Source of the DNA: Actinoplanes nipponensis
GTDB taxonomy: Bacteria > Actinomycetota > Actinomycetes > Mycobacteriales > Micromonosporaceae
Length of the DNA: 64,000 bases
Reading direction: 5' to 3'
NCBI RefSeq assembly: GCF_016862275.1
Contig: NZ_BOMQ01000079.1
Coordinates: forward strand, 105,482 to 169,481
The position numbers were made by a program, and so were the translations under genes. Below the pieces are notes generated by a model, which was not told where the DNA came from, made no database searches, and was given only the letters and a program-made list of their open reading frames with translations. Positions 16,568-26,188 of the stretch are shown here, one piece after another. Each line of letters starts with the position of its first letter. The stretch's first letter is position 1.

Positions 16568-18648
16568 CGGTTCTCCGGTGGTGGCTGGTGTCCGGAGGTG
16601 GACAGCAGGGTGAGCAGGTCCTGGCGTTGCTGGGTGAGGCGGTCGGCGACGTAGGGGGCGATCGCGTCGGCGTTGCTGAGCAACTCGTCGAGTGTTCCGA
16701 GCTGGTCGACGAGGGCTTGCAGATTTCTGGCGGTGAGCGCGACGTTGCGGCAACGCAGCGGCTGGCAGTTGTTCAGGTCGGGGCCCTCGGTCGTGAGTTG
16801 TCGCCGGCAGAGCGCTCGGTCGGGGTTATGGACGCAGGTCACGAACTTCCCGAGGTAGACCTTGGGGTCGTTGCGGCGCATGATCAGTGCGAGCCGCTTC
16901 GGGTCGGTGACCACGCTGCCGGCGTAGGCGACCTTGCGTTCGAAGTTCGCAAGTCGGCTTGCTGCTTCCTCGGCGGCGGGTCCGCGTAGGTCGTGGTGCT
17001 GGTGTCCCTCGGTCATGGTGAGCAGTCGCTCGCCGCGCTCGAGGGTCTGTTCTGCCTCGACCTCGGCGCGGAAGCCTGCGTCGGAGGTGCCTGCGTAGCC
17101 TTCGAACATTTGGATGCTGTGGTGGCGGTATTGGATCGTGCCGGCGATCGCGCCGCCCGGTCGGCGCGCGATGAACCAGGCGAGCGTGCGACGGAACTGG
17201 CTGGTGCTCAAGCGCCAACGGGCTTTGCGAACCAGCGGGATGCGGTCGGGCAGGCCGTGAGTGCTGCAGTATTCGTTGATCCAATCGGCGAAGCCGTTCA
17301 GGTTCTGATTCGTGCTGCTCGAGGTGCTGGCCCGGGTGTTGCTGCGGTAGGCGCTCGACCCCGGCAGGGTGTTGAACAGGTAGGTTGCGTCGGGGCCTTG
17401 CAGTTGCTCGAGGACCAGGATCGCGCGTTCGACCGGCGCGGAGACGATCCAGGTGGCGGTGACGCCGGCGTGTTCGCTCTCGCCCTTGAACGCGAGGCTG
17501 GTGATCTTTCGCCGGTAGACGGTGCCGTCGGGATCGCGCTGGTAGGTGAGGCAGCCGCGGCGCAGATGCTTGACCTCGCTGTCGCGCATGCCCGAGAGGT
17601 AGGCGATCACGATGTAGCAGGCGACTTGCAGCAGCCGTCCGTAGCGTGCCCCGGCGGCGAACGGCAGCGCGGTCAGCCAAGGCTGGCCGTTGAGTTGTGC
17701 GTGGAACGTGGTGCGCAGGTAAGTGTCGGCGGCGACACTGAGCTCTGCGCGTGCCTCGGCGATCATTCGCCGGGCGGTGGGATATCGCAGTGAAGACTGA
17801 TTGCGCCGGATTTGCCGGGCGAGAAAGACCTCGTTGACGCCACCGCGCCCGTCACCGGGCAGCGGCCGGCCGGCGGCCCGGTAGTCGTCCAGCAACCGCT
17901 GGAGGGCGGCGCGGGTGGAGGCCCGCGTGTTGCGTTGAGGTGCCGCAACGAGCCGATGGTAGGAACCGCTGAGCAGATCGAGCCACTCGGCGTTGGCGGC
18001 GAGCACGTCCGCGCTGAAGTCGTCGACCCATCGCAGTGCCCAGACCAGCATCGGGCTGATGACCTGCTCGGGAATGCGGTCGGTCCTGTTCTCCAGTTGA
18101 TCCGGTTTCGAGTTGTCGGCCCGCCACTCGTGCAGGCGAAGCGGGTCGAACGCCAGCCGGTCGCTGTACAGCCGTTCACGGTAAACCCAAAAGAGGCGCG
18201 CGGCGCGTCGATGGGCGCCGCGTTGGGTGGGACCGAGATCAGTGGCCAGCAGGAACTGCTGGTATGCGATCAGGTCGTCGGTGGTCAGCGTTGCGAGCGT
18301 CGAGCCGCCTCGCTGGCCAGTCCAGTCCAGAAACCGCTTGATCTGGGTGAACAGCACTCGGATGCTACTGACCTTGAGACGCATTTCCCCGTCGGGCAGA
18401 TCGCCGGCCAGCAGCGTGTAGAACAGTTCTTTGGCCGCAGCGCGCAACGGTGCGGGGATCGTCGGGAAGTTGAGGATGAGCCGGCGTTGGTGAGCTTGAT
18501 GGATGATCGGGCTCAGGTCCCAGACGGCGTCCCCGAACCGTGACGTCGAGGCCAGGTCATCACCGGCGCGCAGCTGTTGCCCGATCAGGACCAGTGCGTC
18601 CGGCGCGATGGGACGGCGCGGTCGCGGGGCGCGCAACGCCGTGGTCAT
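16564..18648 (-). CDS. Tyrosine recombinase, third of a trio (Tn554 TnpB type)
   Basis: The 694-residue product starts at an ATG overlapping the previous stop by four bases. Tyrosine recombinase boxes are visible: YLSGMRDSEVKHLRRG near residue 350 holds the first arginine. A later block with QFRRTLAWFIARRPGG, QYRHHS and EGYAG supplies the second arginine, histidine and tyrosine. The C-terminal region has a cysteine cluster of the form C-x8-C ... C-x4-C that may bind zinc. It catalyses strand exchange during transposition together with the two upstream recombinases. A truncated relative with the same cysteine cluster lies at 25251-25830, and one with the FRRTLAW block at 37024-37722. Confidence 0.85.
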   Translation of the reverse strand: MTTALRAPRPRRPIAPDALVLIGQQLRAGDDLASTSRFGDAVWDLSPIIHQAHQRRLILNFPTIPAPLRAAAKELFYTLLAGDLPDGEMRLKVSSIRVLFTQIKRFLDWTGQRGGSTLATLTTDDLIAYQQFLLATDLGPTQRGAHRRAARLFWVYRERLYSDRLAFDPLRLHEWRADNSKPDQLENRTDRIPEQVISPMLVWALRWVDDFSADVLAANAEWLDLLSGSYHRLVAAPQRNTRASTRAALQRLLDDYRAAGRPLPGDGRGGVNEVFLARQIRRNQSSLRYPTARRMIAEARAELSVAADTYLRTTFHAQLNGQPWLTALPFAAGARYGRLLQVACYIVIAYLSGMRDSEVKHLRRGCLTYQRDPDGTVYRRKITSLAFKGESEHAGVTATWIVSAPVERAILVLEQLQGPDATYLFNTLPGSSAYRSNTRASTSSSTNQNLNGFADWINEYCSTHGLPDRIPLVRKARWRLSTSQFRRTLAWFIARRPGGAIAGTIQYRHHSIQMFEGYAGTSDAGFRAEVEAEQTLERGERLLTMTEGHQHHDLRGPAAEEAASRLANFERKVAYAGSVVTDPKRLALIMRRNDPKVYLGKFVTCVHNPDRALCRRQLTTEGPDLNNCQPLRCRNVALTARNLQALVDQLGTLDELLSNADAIAPYVADRLTQQRQDLLTLLSTSGHQPPPENR

Positions 18649-20492
18649 GCCGGCTCCTGCGGGCCGTCGAGGACGGCGAGCAGCCGCGCGAGCCCGGTCG
18701 CCGTAGACGCCTGATCCCATTCCGCTGGGCTGAACCTCGGCCGGATGTGCTCGGTGATCGCGAGCCAGGTCAGGCCGTGGCGCTGCCACCACAGGGCCAG
18801 GTCGAGCTTCTCACGCTGCTCGACCAGCCAGTCCAGGACGGCCTTGAGCCGGGGCAGATGCGCATGGGTGACCAGGGCATTCTCGCAGCCGAAGCACAGC
18901 AGGAACGACGCCGAGCAGCGCTGGCCGCCGTTGAACGGGCTGCGTTCAATGTCCGCGCAGGCGGCGAAGGCGGTGTCCAGCCGTCCGTCGAGCAGGTCCT
19001 GCGCTGCCTGCTCGGTCAGGCCGAGTTGGGCGGCGACCGCCCTGGGCTCGGCGGGCGTGGCCGCGGCCAGGACGCGGGCGTGCGACTCACGGGCGTCGCG
19101 TTCGGCGTCGGCCAGGGCAGCGGTGACGACATCCCCGGCCCACTCGCGGACCGAGGCGTCGCCGCGCAGGTAGTTCGAGAACAGCACCGGCATGCCGTTG
19201 CTGCGCGGGGATGACGGCAGATGACCGCCGGTCGCCCGCGTCGTGCGGACGTCGACGGTCTTCTTCAGCAGCGGCAGGCTGACGCGCAGCGGGTAGCCGT
19301 CGTCGTCGCGCAGGCCAAGGCCCTTCTTCCAGGAGTCGAAGGACCCGGACAGCCCTCGACTGCGGTCGAACGGACCGATGTGGCCGTTGCGCCATACCCA
19401 AATCGACCAGAGCGACGCCGTGCCGCTGAACGAGCGTCCCAGCCGCATGAGCTGCTCCAGCAGAAGGTAGAAACCGCCCGGGGTCCTCAGCTGCTGGCTC
19501 GGCGAGCCGATCTCCCAGTGCGCTGTCGCGAACGTGTGGCCCGGCCCGCGGCGCCGTTTGATCAACTCGGCGCGGACGGCCTTGTTCTCGAGGATCTCGT
19601 GCTCGGCGCGTAGGTCCTTGATCGTCTCTGGGTTACGGCCCGAAAGCCCGACCGCGAGCGTGAGCAACGGCCCGAGATCGGCGTCGATGACGAATAGGTG
19701 CTGGGCCAGGGCCAGCATCGCTGCCCGATCGCGCAGCCCCGTGTTCGGCGGGGGCATCCGGATGACGGGGACGTCGCCGGTGGCCGCGATTTCCGTCAGA
19801 ACGGCCGCGAGTTTCTGCTGCTCGATGTCGAGCGAGTCCGGGTTCCGCGCGAACCTGGCGAGCAGGCGGCGGCCGCTGTCCAGCCGCTGTCGGATCGCGA
19901 CGACGTCCGATCGGGCCGCCGCCATGATCGCCTCGAACTCCTGGTCGGAGTAGCCGCTGGGCGGCTCGGTGGGACCTTTGGGTCGGCGCTGGGCCAGCCA
20001 TGCCCGGACATCGTCATGAATCAGATCCGGTGGGTCGATCTGTCGGAACAGGGCGCGCAGTTGTGCGACCTCCTGCACGAGCGTCGGCCTGGCGACCACG
20101 GCGGAGCGCGTGAGCCAGAATCGTTGCAGGTGCCGAGCGGTCAACGTGTCCGGTGTCTGCGGCGGCTGGGGAAGATCGTCCAAGAAGGTCAGTAGCTGTC
20201 GCATGCCCTGCCAGACGGCCCTGGCGCTGGCGGGCGTGCGTAGCGTGCCCTGTGGTCCGGTGCAGCGCGAAAGCGCTGCGGCAAGCACCGGATGCCACTG
20301 AGGCAACGGAACCTTCGTGAAGCGGAAGACTGCGCGGCGCCCGTCTTCGCCCACCATCGTCACTTCCATGCCTGCCGGGGTGTTCTGCAGCAGAGGGGCA
20401 GGCTCGTAGGCGCCGTCCGGAAGTCGGGCTGCCAGACCGCGCCGAGTCCCGGCCCGGCGGCCAAGCGTCGGGCGTTGTTGCTCCTCGCTCAC
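18645..20492 (-). CDS. Tyrosine recombinase-like protein, second of a trio
   Basis: The 615-residue product starts at a GTG (VSEEQQRP) overlapping the upstream stop by four bases; the frame continues further upstream but inside the neighbouring gene. GLSGRNPETIKDLR near residue 285 fits the first arginine box of tyrosine recombinases. The later boxes are weaker, with NYLRGDASVREWAGD the likely region. A CFGCENALVTHAHLPRL segment near residue 530 suggests a small metal site. It is placed in the family mainly by its position between two clearer recombinases and by the box I match. It should act in the same transposition complex. Confidence 0.78.
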   Translation of the reverse strand: MSEEQQRPTLGRRAGTRRGLAARLPDGAYEPAPLLQNTPAGMEVTMVGEDGRRAVFRFTKVPLPQWHPVLAAALSRCTGPQGTLRTPASARAVWQGMRQLLTFLDDLPQPPQTPDTLTARHLQRFWLTRSAVVARPTLVQEVAQLRALFRQIDPPDLIHDDVRAWLAQRRPKGPTEPPSGYSDQEFEAIMAAARSDVVAIRQRLDSGRRLLARFARNPDSLDIEQQKLAAVLTEIAATGDVPVIRMPPPNTGLRDRAAMLALAQHLFVIDADLGPLLTLAVGLSGRNPETIKDLRAEHEILENKAVRAELIKRRRGPGHTFATAHWEIGSPSQQLRTPGGFYLLLEQLMRLGRSFSGTASLWSIWVWRNGHIGPFDRSRGLSGSFDSWKKGLGLRDDDGYPLRVSLPLLKKTVDVRTTRATGGHLPSSPRSNGMPVLFSNYLRGDASVREWAGDVVTAALADAERDARESHARVLAAATPAEPRAVAAQLGLTEQAAQDLLDGRLDTAFAACADIERSPFNGGQRCSASFLLCFGCENALVTHAHLPRLKAVLDWLVEQREKLDLALWWQRHGLTWLAITEHIRPRFSPAEWDQASTATGLARLLAVLDGPQEPA

Positions 20493-22000
20493 GCCGGCTC
20501 GCCATCCATTCGGGCGGACGACTCGTCGTCGATCTCGTCGCGCAGCTCCGGCTCGGGCAGACGATGCTCGTCCCACTCGCTGGGAACCAGGGCCAGACGA
20601 GTCTCCATCGCGAGCTCGTTGAGCGTGTGTAGGTAGATGAAGGTCGACTCCACCGACCGGTGGCCCAGCCGCCGCCGGACCCAGTCGAGCGGATCGCCGA
20701 AGACCTGTTCATAGCTGGTCCGCTGAGCGGGCGAGGTTAGCTGCCCCAGCTCTCGGATGTGCTCACGTTGCAGCTGCTCCAGCGTGACCACGGCGTAAGT
20801 GTGCCGCAGCAGGTGGGGATGGACGCGGACGACGATCTCGTGGCGCCGGCAGCGCTTGTTGGCGTCGGTGAACATCGACTGCCAGGTGCCCGGCATCATC
20901 GGCAACCCGTCATGGGCCAGCCAGAGCATCGCGGGCTCAAGCCCGTCCGGGCCTCGCAGGAACAATCGGTGTCGCTGCCGGTGATCTAAGGTCTCGACCG
21001 GCCTGCCCCGGCGTCGCGGCTGGTCCGCGGCGATCGCTGCGCTGGGGCGGTCCTCGACCACCAGCTTGCCGGCCAGCCGCTCGTAGGTGCCCCGGGCGCG
21101 GGCTTCGGCGACCACCTCGGCCCGCTCGAACTGGATGTAGTCCCAGACGTCGCGTAACACGGTCGCCGGGATGTAGATGCGCCGGCCGGAGCCGCCCTTG
21201 GCGATCGCCGTCGGCAGGCGGGTCGGCTGATAGGCGCGACCAGGGTCGATGTCCGGGGTCTCGAAGAGCGTCAGGCTGGACTGCTCGGACAGGCGCAGCC
21301 CGGTGCGGACCATCAGATCGCAGAACGTGCCGTTGCGTGCCGCGTTGCGCCCACGAAACGACGCGTCGCGCAGGCCGCTGGGCAGGTAGCCCCGGACCCC
21401 GACGTCGCGCCAGCGCCGATAGGTCGCAGGCGGTAGCCAGGCCAGGTCGTCACGGTGACCGTCGTGCGGTGCCTCGGCCGGTGTTTGCTCCCCGGCGCGC
21501 AGGCGGGCGCCGGGGCGTCCGCGTACCGGCCGCTGGAGGAATGGGTTGCGCTCGACGAAGCCGCGGTCGACAGCCCAGCGGTAGAAGCCGTTGACCGTGG
21601 CGACCTCCCGTGCCCACGTGGAGCCCCGCACACCGGGCCCGTTCTCGTCGCTGCGCCGCCATCGCTGGTAGGCCGCCCGATCCTCCGGATCTGCATCCCG
21701 CCACCCACGCCGGCCCAAGGGCTGCCGGTGCGACCACAAGAACGTCAGGAAGTTCGTCAGGTCGTACGCGATCGCGGCCTGGGTGTTCTCCGGCCCTGTG
21801 TGCGTACGGAAAAAGCTGTTCAGTTCGACGTCGTACGTACCATCCGGGCCGATCAGACAGGGCGCCCCGTCCTCGATCCGTTCCGCATCCAGCCACGCCG
21901 GCGCATCGGCCAGCCGAAGGCTGGCCAGCAACGGCCTGGGCGACCGCGGTACCGGCAACTCCCGGCGGGTGAAGTGCACCCGCCAACCCAAGATCGGCAT
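20489..22000 (-). CDS. Tyrosine recombinase/integrase, first of a trio (Tn554 TnpA type)
   Basis: The 503-residue product has clear catalytic boxes: RTGLRLSEQSSL near residue 230, HPHLLRHTYAV near 398, and LGHRSVESTFIYLHT near 450 with the nucleophilic tyrosine. An N-terminal SAM-like DNA-binding region precedes them. It is the first gene of a module of three recombinases plus a TnpC-like gene, all linked by four-base overlaps and so translated together. Such trios move site-specifically without terminal repeats. Its start is the ATG at 22000, and no clear ribosome binding site is seen. Confidence 0.88.
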   Translation of the reverse strand: MPILGWRVHFTRRELPVPRSPRPLLASLRLADAPAWLDAERIEDGAPCLIGPDGTYDVELNSFFRTHTGPENTQAAIAYDLTNFLTFLWSHRQPLGRRGWRDADPEDRAAYQRWRRSDENGPGVRGSTWAREVATVNGFYRWAVDRGFVERNPFLQRPVRGRPGARLRAGEQTPAEAPHDGHRDDLAWLPPATYRRWRDVGVRGYLPSGLRDASFRGRNAARNGTFCDLMVRTGLRLSEQSSLTLFETPDIDPGRAYQPTRLPTAIAKGGSGRRIYIPATVLRDVWDYIQFERAEVVAEARARGTYERLAGKLVVEDRPSAAIAADQPRRRGRPVETLDHRQRHRLFLRGPDGLEPAMLWLAHDGLPMMPGTWQSMFTDANKRCRRHEIVVRVHPHLLRHTYAVVTLEQLQREHIRELGQLTSPAQRTSYEQVFGDPLDWVRRRLGHRSVESTFIYLHTLNELAMETRLALVPSEWDEHRLPEPELRDEIDDESSARMDGEPA

Positions 22001-22329
22001 CGACTCACGCTACCTTGCACAGTGTTCGGCCATACATAAGCCGTGGCGACGCGCTCGAGGATGAGTGACTGGACGGCGCCGTCGGGCAGGGCGGCCCATC
22101 TGCTGATGAGCTCGCCGCTTCCTGCGCTGGAATTTTGGAACGGGCAGTAGCGTTCCCTGTCAAGTTCCAGCGTGTTGTGCGGTCGGGCGGTTTGATAGAT
22201 CGTCGTGTCGCTGCTTTGAAGGTCTGGTGCGGGATGTGGAGCCGATGGCTGGGGTCTCGAAGCAGTCGTCGGTGCGGGAAGGTAGGGGTATGGCGAATGA
22301 CAGCGATGTCGGCTCCCGCGACGGCGACG
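22001..22329. other. Gap without a recognisable gene
   Basis: This stretch lies between the recombinase trio and an IS remnant. Short open frames on both strands show no protein-like pattern. It presumably holds the promoter of the recombinase operon and the end of the trio element, but no inverted repeat or clear promoter could be identified. Confidence 0.5.
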
Positions 22330-22744
22330 TACAAACGCCATGGCGTGAACGTGCAGTTCATCGCTGATGCGGCCGGCCGCTTGGTCTGGGCGTCGCCGGC
22401 GCTGCCGGGGTCGGTCCACGACCTGACCGCGGCCCGCGCTCACCGCATTGTCAAGGCGCTGACCAGCTCGGACGTGATGGCCTTCGCCGACAAGGGCTAT
22501 CAGGGTGCCCGCGGCAGCGTGCACATCCCGTTCAAGCGGCGCCGCTTCCGGCCGAAGCTGTCACGTCGGCAGAAGGCCGTCAACCGGGCTCACGCGAAGA
22601 TCCGGGCCCGCGGCGAACGCGCGCTCGCCACCCTCTAGACCTGGAAGTCCTTGCCAGGCTGCCCTGCTGCCCACGCCGCGCAAACGCGATCGTGCAGGCC
22701 ATCCTCGTTCTGCACCACGTCGAAGCTAACCGCTACCCAGGTTG
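22330..22744 (+). pseudogene. 3' part of an IS5-type DDE transposase gene
   Basis: The frame reads RHGVNVQFIADAAGRLVW and later DVMAFADKGYQGARGSVHIP, with KRRRFRPKLSRRQKAVNRAH after it, the C-terminal half of an IS5-group DDE transposase. The N-terminal part is missing. After the stop at 22636-22638 the similarity continues in another frame (AIVQAILVLHHVEANRYPG), so a frameshift has also occurred. A second fragment sharing the RHGVNVQ region lies at 24471-24730 on the other side of the PQQ gene. It is inactive debris. Confidence 0.75.
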
Positions 22745-22765
22745 AAAATGGCTCACTGATCTGTG

Positions 22766-24325
22766 TCAGCGCGAAACGGCAACGACGCTGCTATCGGAAT
22801 TGACCAGGTACAGGCGGTTCTTGTCGGCCAGAACGGCCTTCGCATTTGTGCTCGGTATCGTCCAGTCGCGGACGCTCCTGCCGGAGAGCGGCACGATGGC
22901 CCGAACGACGGTCTCGTCCGATCCGGTCGGCCACCAGATCAACAATATGCCGCCATACAGCCAGCCACTCGACGGATATGGGGTTGCCAGCTTGACGGTC
23001 CAAAGAGGCCTCCCTGAACGTGCGTCGAGGCCGATCATTGCGGGCACATCGCAGGTGATCTTCGGCGGACACCCCTTTATGACTATGACCTTGTCAGATG
23101 TAAGCGTCTGGGAATTTTCTGCAAGGCTATAACGCCAGAGTACTCGACCGTCGTGGATGGAGCGAGCTTGAACCCATGTCGTCCCTTCAATAATGACGCG
23201 GTCGGAAGAAATCCCGGCGATATCGCTCGCGCTGGCCGGATCCCCCTTGGCGCCAAGTGGGACTCGCCAGCGGAGGCTGCCGTCACTGGCCCTCAGCCCG
23301 GCGACGGTGGTCTTCGTCAGGATGACGATCGTTCCAGCTCCAGCACCCACGTCCTCGAACCCGTCCGATCCGCCGTCGGGTTGCTGCCTGGCCCAGAGGT
23401 TCCGGCCGCTCGCAAGTTGATAGGCGCGGACGGTCGCTCCGTCGGTTGTCGCAATGATGCCACCGGTCAGCACTGGCCCGAAAGGCTCAGTGGAATGCGG
23501 CCATGAACGGCGCCACTTCAATTTTCCGCTATGGGCGTCAATAGCGAAGAGGCTGGTGATGTCTGAGCCTACAACGGAGGAACTCTCCTGCATGATGCCT
23601 CGGGAATTGTTCGGCGGCAGTTCATCGGAGGGGTGCCGCCAAACCTGTTTTCCTGTGTCGACATCTAGCGTGCGGAGCGCTGAGTCAATCCTGTAGTACA
23701 GGCGATTTCCGGTCAGCAGTGCCTCTGCTACTGGGCTTGACCAGTTGACCGCACCGATCCCTTCAGATCGCCCTGCTTTCCAGATGATGTGGACGTCGGT
23801 GGGGGACCGGGTACTGCCTCGTTCATTGTTTCGAACCACAACGATGATCATCGCAGCTGCCATGGCGATTAGCGCGAGGACAAAGCGCCACATCCTGCGC
23901 CTGCGACCTGACCCGCTCATCACCCGTCGCGACTGCCTCTTGAGCGGGCGACTAGCGTCCTGCTTCCAAGAAGGGTCCACGGTAGGCAATTGCTCGTACG
24001 CCGTGTAGGAGTAGTCGCCGGTCGACGAACTTTCCTCTTCGGCGGCTTTTCTTTCGGCCGCTTCTCTCGCAATGCTCGACTCGAGGAAGGCCGCGATTGC
24101 GCTAATAATCGGTATCGCGGCACATAGCGCCATGTTGAGGTGATTCGCTGCTTTGGTGTTTGGACCCATGAAGCCCTGAATCACCCAGACGACGACCAAC
24201 ACCCAGAATATGGCCGATGTGACTGGAAGAGGATTGGGCGTTGCAGGGCCGCCGCCGTCACCCCCGGCCGTGTGATGCACGTCGTGGCTGTGGTCGTATC
24301 CTCCGTCCGGGCCTCCGTCCGACAT
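22766..24325 (-). CDS. Membrane-anchored PQQ/WD40-like beta-propeller protein
   Basis: The product has 519 residues, taking the ATG at 24325 (MSDGGPDGG). An upstream extension in the same frame overlaps IS debris and is unlikely. Two hydrophobic segments near residues 32-75 and another at about 148-168 (FVLALIAMAAAMIIVVV) anchor it in the membrane. Residues 190-519 show repeated LDVDTGKQVWRHP, IDAHSGKLKWRR and LDARSGRPLWTVK units, the hallmark of PQQ-like propeller blades. It probably binds a ligand or partner outside the cell. Its base composition is lower in GC than its neighbours and it sits between two IS fragments, so it was probably acquired or mobilised. Confidence 0.82.
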   Translation of the reverse strand: MSDGGPDGGYDHSHDVHHTAGGDGGGPATPNPLPVTSAIFWVLVVVWVIQGFMGPNTKAANHLNMALCAAIPIISAIAAFLESSIAREAAERKAAEEESSSTGDYSYTAYEQLPTVDPSWKQDASRPLKRQSRRVMSGSGRRRRMWRFVLALIAMAAAMIIVVVRNNERGSTRSPTDVHIIWKAGRSEGIGAVNWSSPVAEALLTGNRLYYRIDSALRTLDVDTGKQVWRHPSDELPPNNSRGIMQESSSVVGSDITSLFAIDAHSGKLKWRRSWPHSTEPFGPVLTGGIIATTDGATVRAYQLASGRNLWARQQPDGGSDGFEDVGAGAGTIVILTKTTVAGLRASDGSLRWRVPLGAKGDPASASDIAGISSDRVIIEGTTWVQARSIHDGRVLWRYSLAENSQTLTSDKVIVIKGCPPKITCDVPAMIGLDARSGRPLWTVKLATPYPSSGWLYGGILLIWWPTGSDETVVRAIVPLSGRSVRDWTIPSTNAKAVLADKNRLYLVNSDSSVVAVSR

Positions 24326-24470
24326 CAGGCCGAACCTGTTTCCCCTCGTCTGGACAAGGGTCCGGTTGGCACGGTCTGCCGCATGGCAGCACTTTAACCT
24401 TGCGAGGTGTCGGAACTGTTCCTTCATTCGGCTGAATGTCTGGACGGATCGGGGATCGAGTCGGGCAGGT

Positions 24471-24730
24471 CGCATCCGCGCCCTGGCCTACGCGATCCTG
24501 GACGGCACGCTGATCCCGATCGACCGGGTCGCGGACCAGAAGCCGTACTACTCGGGTAAGCACAACCGGCATGGCGTGAACGTGCAGGTCATCGCTGATG
24601 CTGTGGGCAGGCTGGTATGGAGGTCACCGGCGCTGCCCGGCGCGGTCCACGACCTGACCGCAGCCCGGGACTCACGGGATGATCGAGGCGTTGACATCGC
24701 GTTCGGCCGAAGCGGCGCGATGTGGCGACC
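24471..24730 (+). pseudogene. Internal fragment of an IS5-type transposase gene
   Basis: The frame reads AYAILDGTLIPIDRVADQKP and YYSGKHNRHGVNVQVIADAV, the central DDE region of an IS5-group transposase with the first catalytic aspartate. Both ends are missing; similarity stops after VHDLTAARDSR. It shares RHGVNVQ and the following 40 residues with the remnant at 22330, so the two are fragments of related elements. Confidence 0.72.
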
Positions 24731-24840
24731 CATACGCGTTTCAGTAGTTCGGGAAGGCATCTTCGCCGGTTGAGGCATGGAGGCGCTGCCTAGATCCGAG
24801 TCTTGCGTTTTGGCTGGTGGATCTCCGTTCTCGAAGGAAT

Positions 24841-25254
24841 TCAGCAGTCGTTGACGGTAGGTAGGGCGACCAGGCGGCCGGATCTTCCGGTGCCGGTGCG
24901 CAGCTCGTGGTTCTCGAGTTCAAGCACGTTGACGATTCGGGCGAGTACGTCGTTCTCTCCTTGGAGTTTGTGGTTCTCTGCGACGAGTTCGGTGATTCGG
25001 CTCTGTGCCTTGGCGAGGTCGTCGCGGAGCTTGCGTTCGTTGTCGGGGACGTGGCCGCGTGCGCGGACGCGGGCGTAGAAGTCGTCCTTGAGGTCGGTGT
25101 GACGGTGCGTGAGCAGGTGTCGTTTGACGTCGGCCTCGTCGGCGAGTGCGACGATGGTGAGCGAGCCATTGGAACGAAGCGGCGTGCCGGCGAGGAGCCG
25201 GTCGATCGCTGCTCGGATGGCGTCGCGGTCGGTGGTGGTGGAGCGGGCGTTCAT
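24841..25254 (-). CDS. TnpC-like small transposition protein, second copy
   Basis: The product has 137 residues. An N-terminal region with SLTIVALADEADVKRHLLTHRH resembles a helix-turn-helix, followed by a coiled coil (residues 70-115, KLRDDLAKAQSRITELVAEN). The layout matches the 138-residue protein at 16151-16567. Its ATG overlaps the stop of the recombinase remnant at 25251 by four bases, the same arrangement as in the intact module. The gene itself looks intact but its recombinase partners are gone, so it is probably an orphan. Confidence 0.68.
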   Translation of the reverse strand: MNARSTTTDRDAIRAAIDRLLAGTPLRSNGSLTIVALADEADVKRHLLTHRHTDLKDDFYARVRARGHVPDNERKLRDDLAKAQSRITELVAENHKLQGENDVLARIVNVLELENHELRTGTGRSGRLVALPTVNDC

Positions 25255-25830
25255 GAGTCCTCCTGGTCGGTGGTGATGCGGGAAGTGCGGTGGTCAGAGG
25301 CGAGTTGAGCCAGGCGATCGGCCTTCTGCCGTAGCCGGTCGGCGAGCGGGTCGGGCAGCAGCGGTGAGCTGGCTTGGGCGCGCAGTTCGGCTGCCGCGTG
25401 CTCGATCTGGCTGGCGTGTTCGTCGGTGCGGGCGATGTTGGCGCAGTTGGGGCGGCATCGGTCGAGGCTTGGTGTGGTCTGGCCGCCGCGGCCGGGGTGG
25501 CAGAGTGCCTTGGCGCGGTCGTAGTTGCAGAACAGGAACGCTTCGCTGTTGTGGAAGACGTTGAGCGTGGGGTCGGCCAGCAGGCTGCGGGCTTGGCGGC
25601 TGGTGGTGATCAGGCCGGCGAACCGGCGGTGTTGCGTGCCGGTGGCGTTGATCAGGCGTCGGGCGGCTGGTCCGGAGACGCCGCCGCCGTTGTCGAGTGC
25701 TTCGTGGACGTCGGTGAGGTCCTGGGCGACCGCGCGGGCGGTCTCGAAGTCGAGAAGTTCGTGGATGCCATTGCGGGATCGCGCTAACGGCACCGTCGGA
25801 TATCGGAAGTGTCCGAATGAGTGCCGTACC
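25251..25830 (-). pseudogene. 3' remnant of a tyrosine recombinase gene
   Basis: The frame encodes only the C-terminal region of a trio-type recombinase: a helical part followed by FCNYDRAKALCHP and CRPNCANIARTDEHASQIEH. This is the same cysteine cluster seen in the intact protein at 16564-18648 (CVHNPDRALC ... CRNVALTARN). The catalytic core is absent, and the sequence upstream of about 25830 no longer fits the family. With the TnpC-like gene at 24841 it marks a second, decayed Tn554-type element. Confidence 0.7.
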
Positions 25831-26188
25831 GCGTACGAGGTGCAGTGCAGCGCTGCGGATGCCGCCGAGTTACAAGTCATCGCCTTGAGTTCGTCGGCAT
25901 CCGAATCCGCTGACGTGCGCGCTGCCATTCCCGCCCGCCGTCACGCTACGTGTAGCTCGTGGGGTCGGCCCGGGCGGCGTAATCGATGAAAGCGCGCATT
26001 CAACCGTCGTCCTGACGCGTTTTTCGGGCACATCGAAGGACGAGGGGTCAGTACGGCGTCGATATTGGTCACTGTCAAGCGACCGGAAGGGCTGCCAGGC
26101 CGTTCGGCCGCCGACGGCCTCTGACCGTCCCGTTCTACGTGCCGTTCTCTAGCATTCAGCCCTTCGCCCTCGCCAGACTCACGCCTAT

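Noticed and set aside
16135..24750. ACGCGTT-CAGT similarity at 16144 and 24728 as ends of the recombinase element
   Set aside because: The positions relative to the TnpC-like genes differ (one overlaps the stop codon, the other lies 100 bases away), so the match is probably chance.
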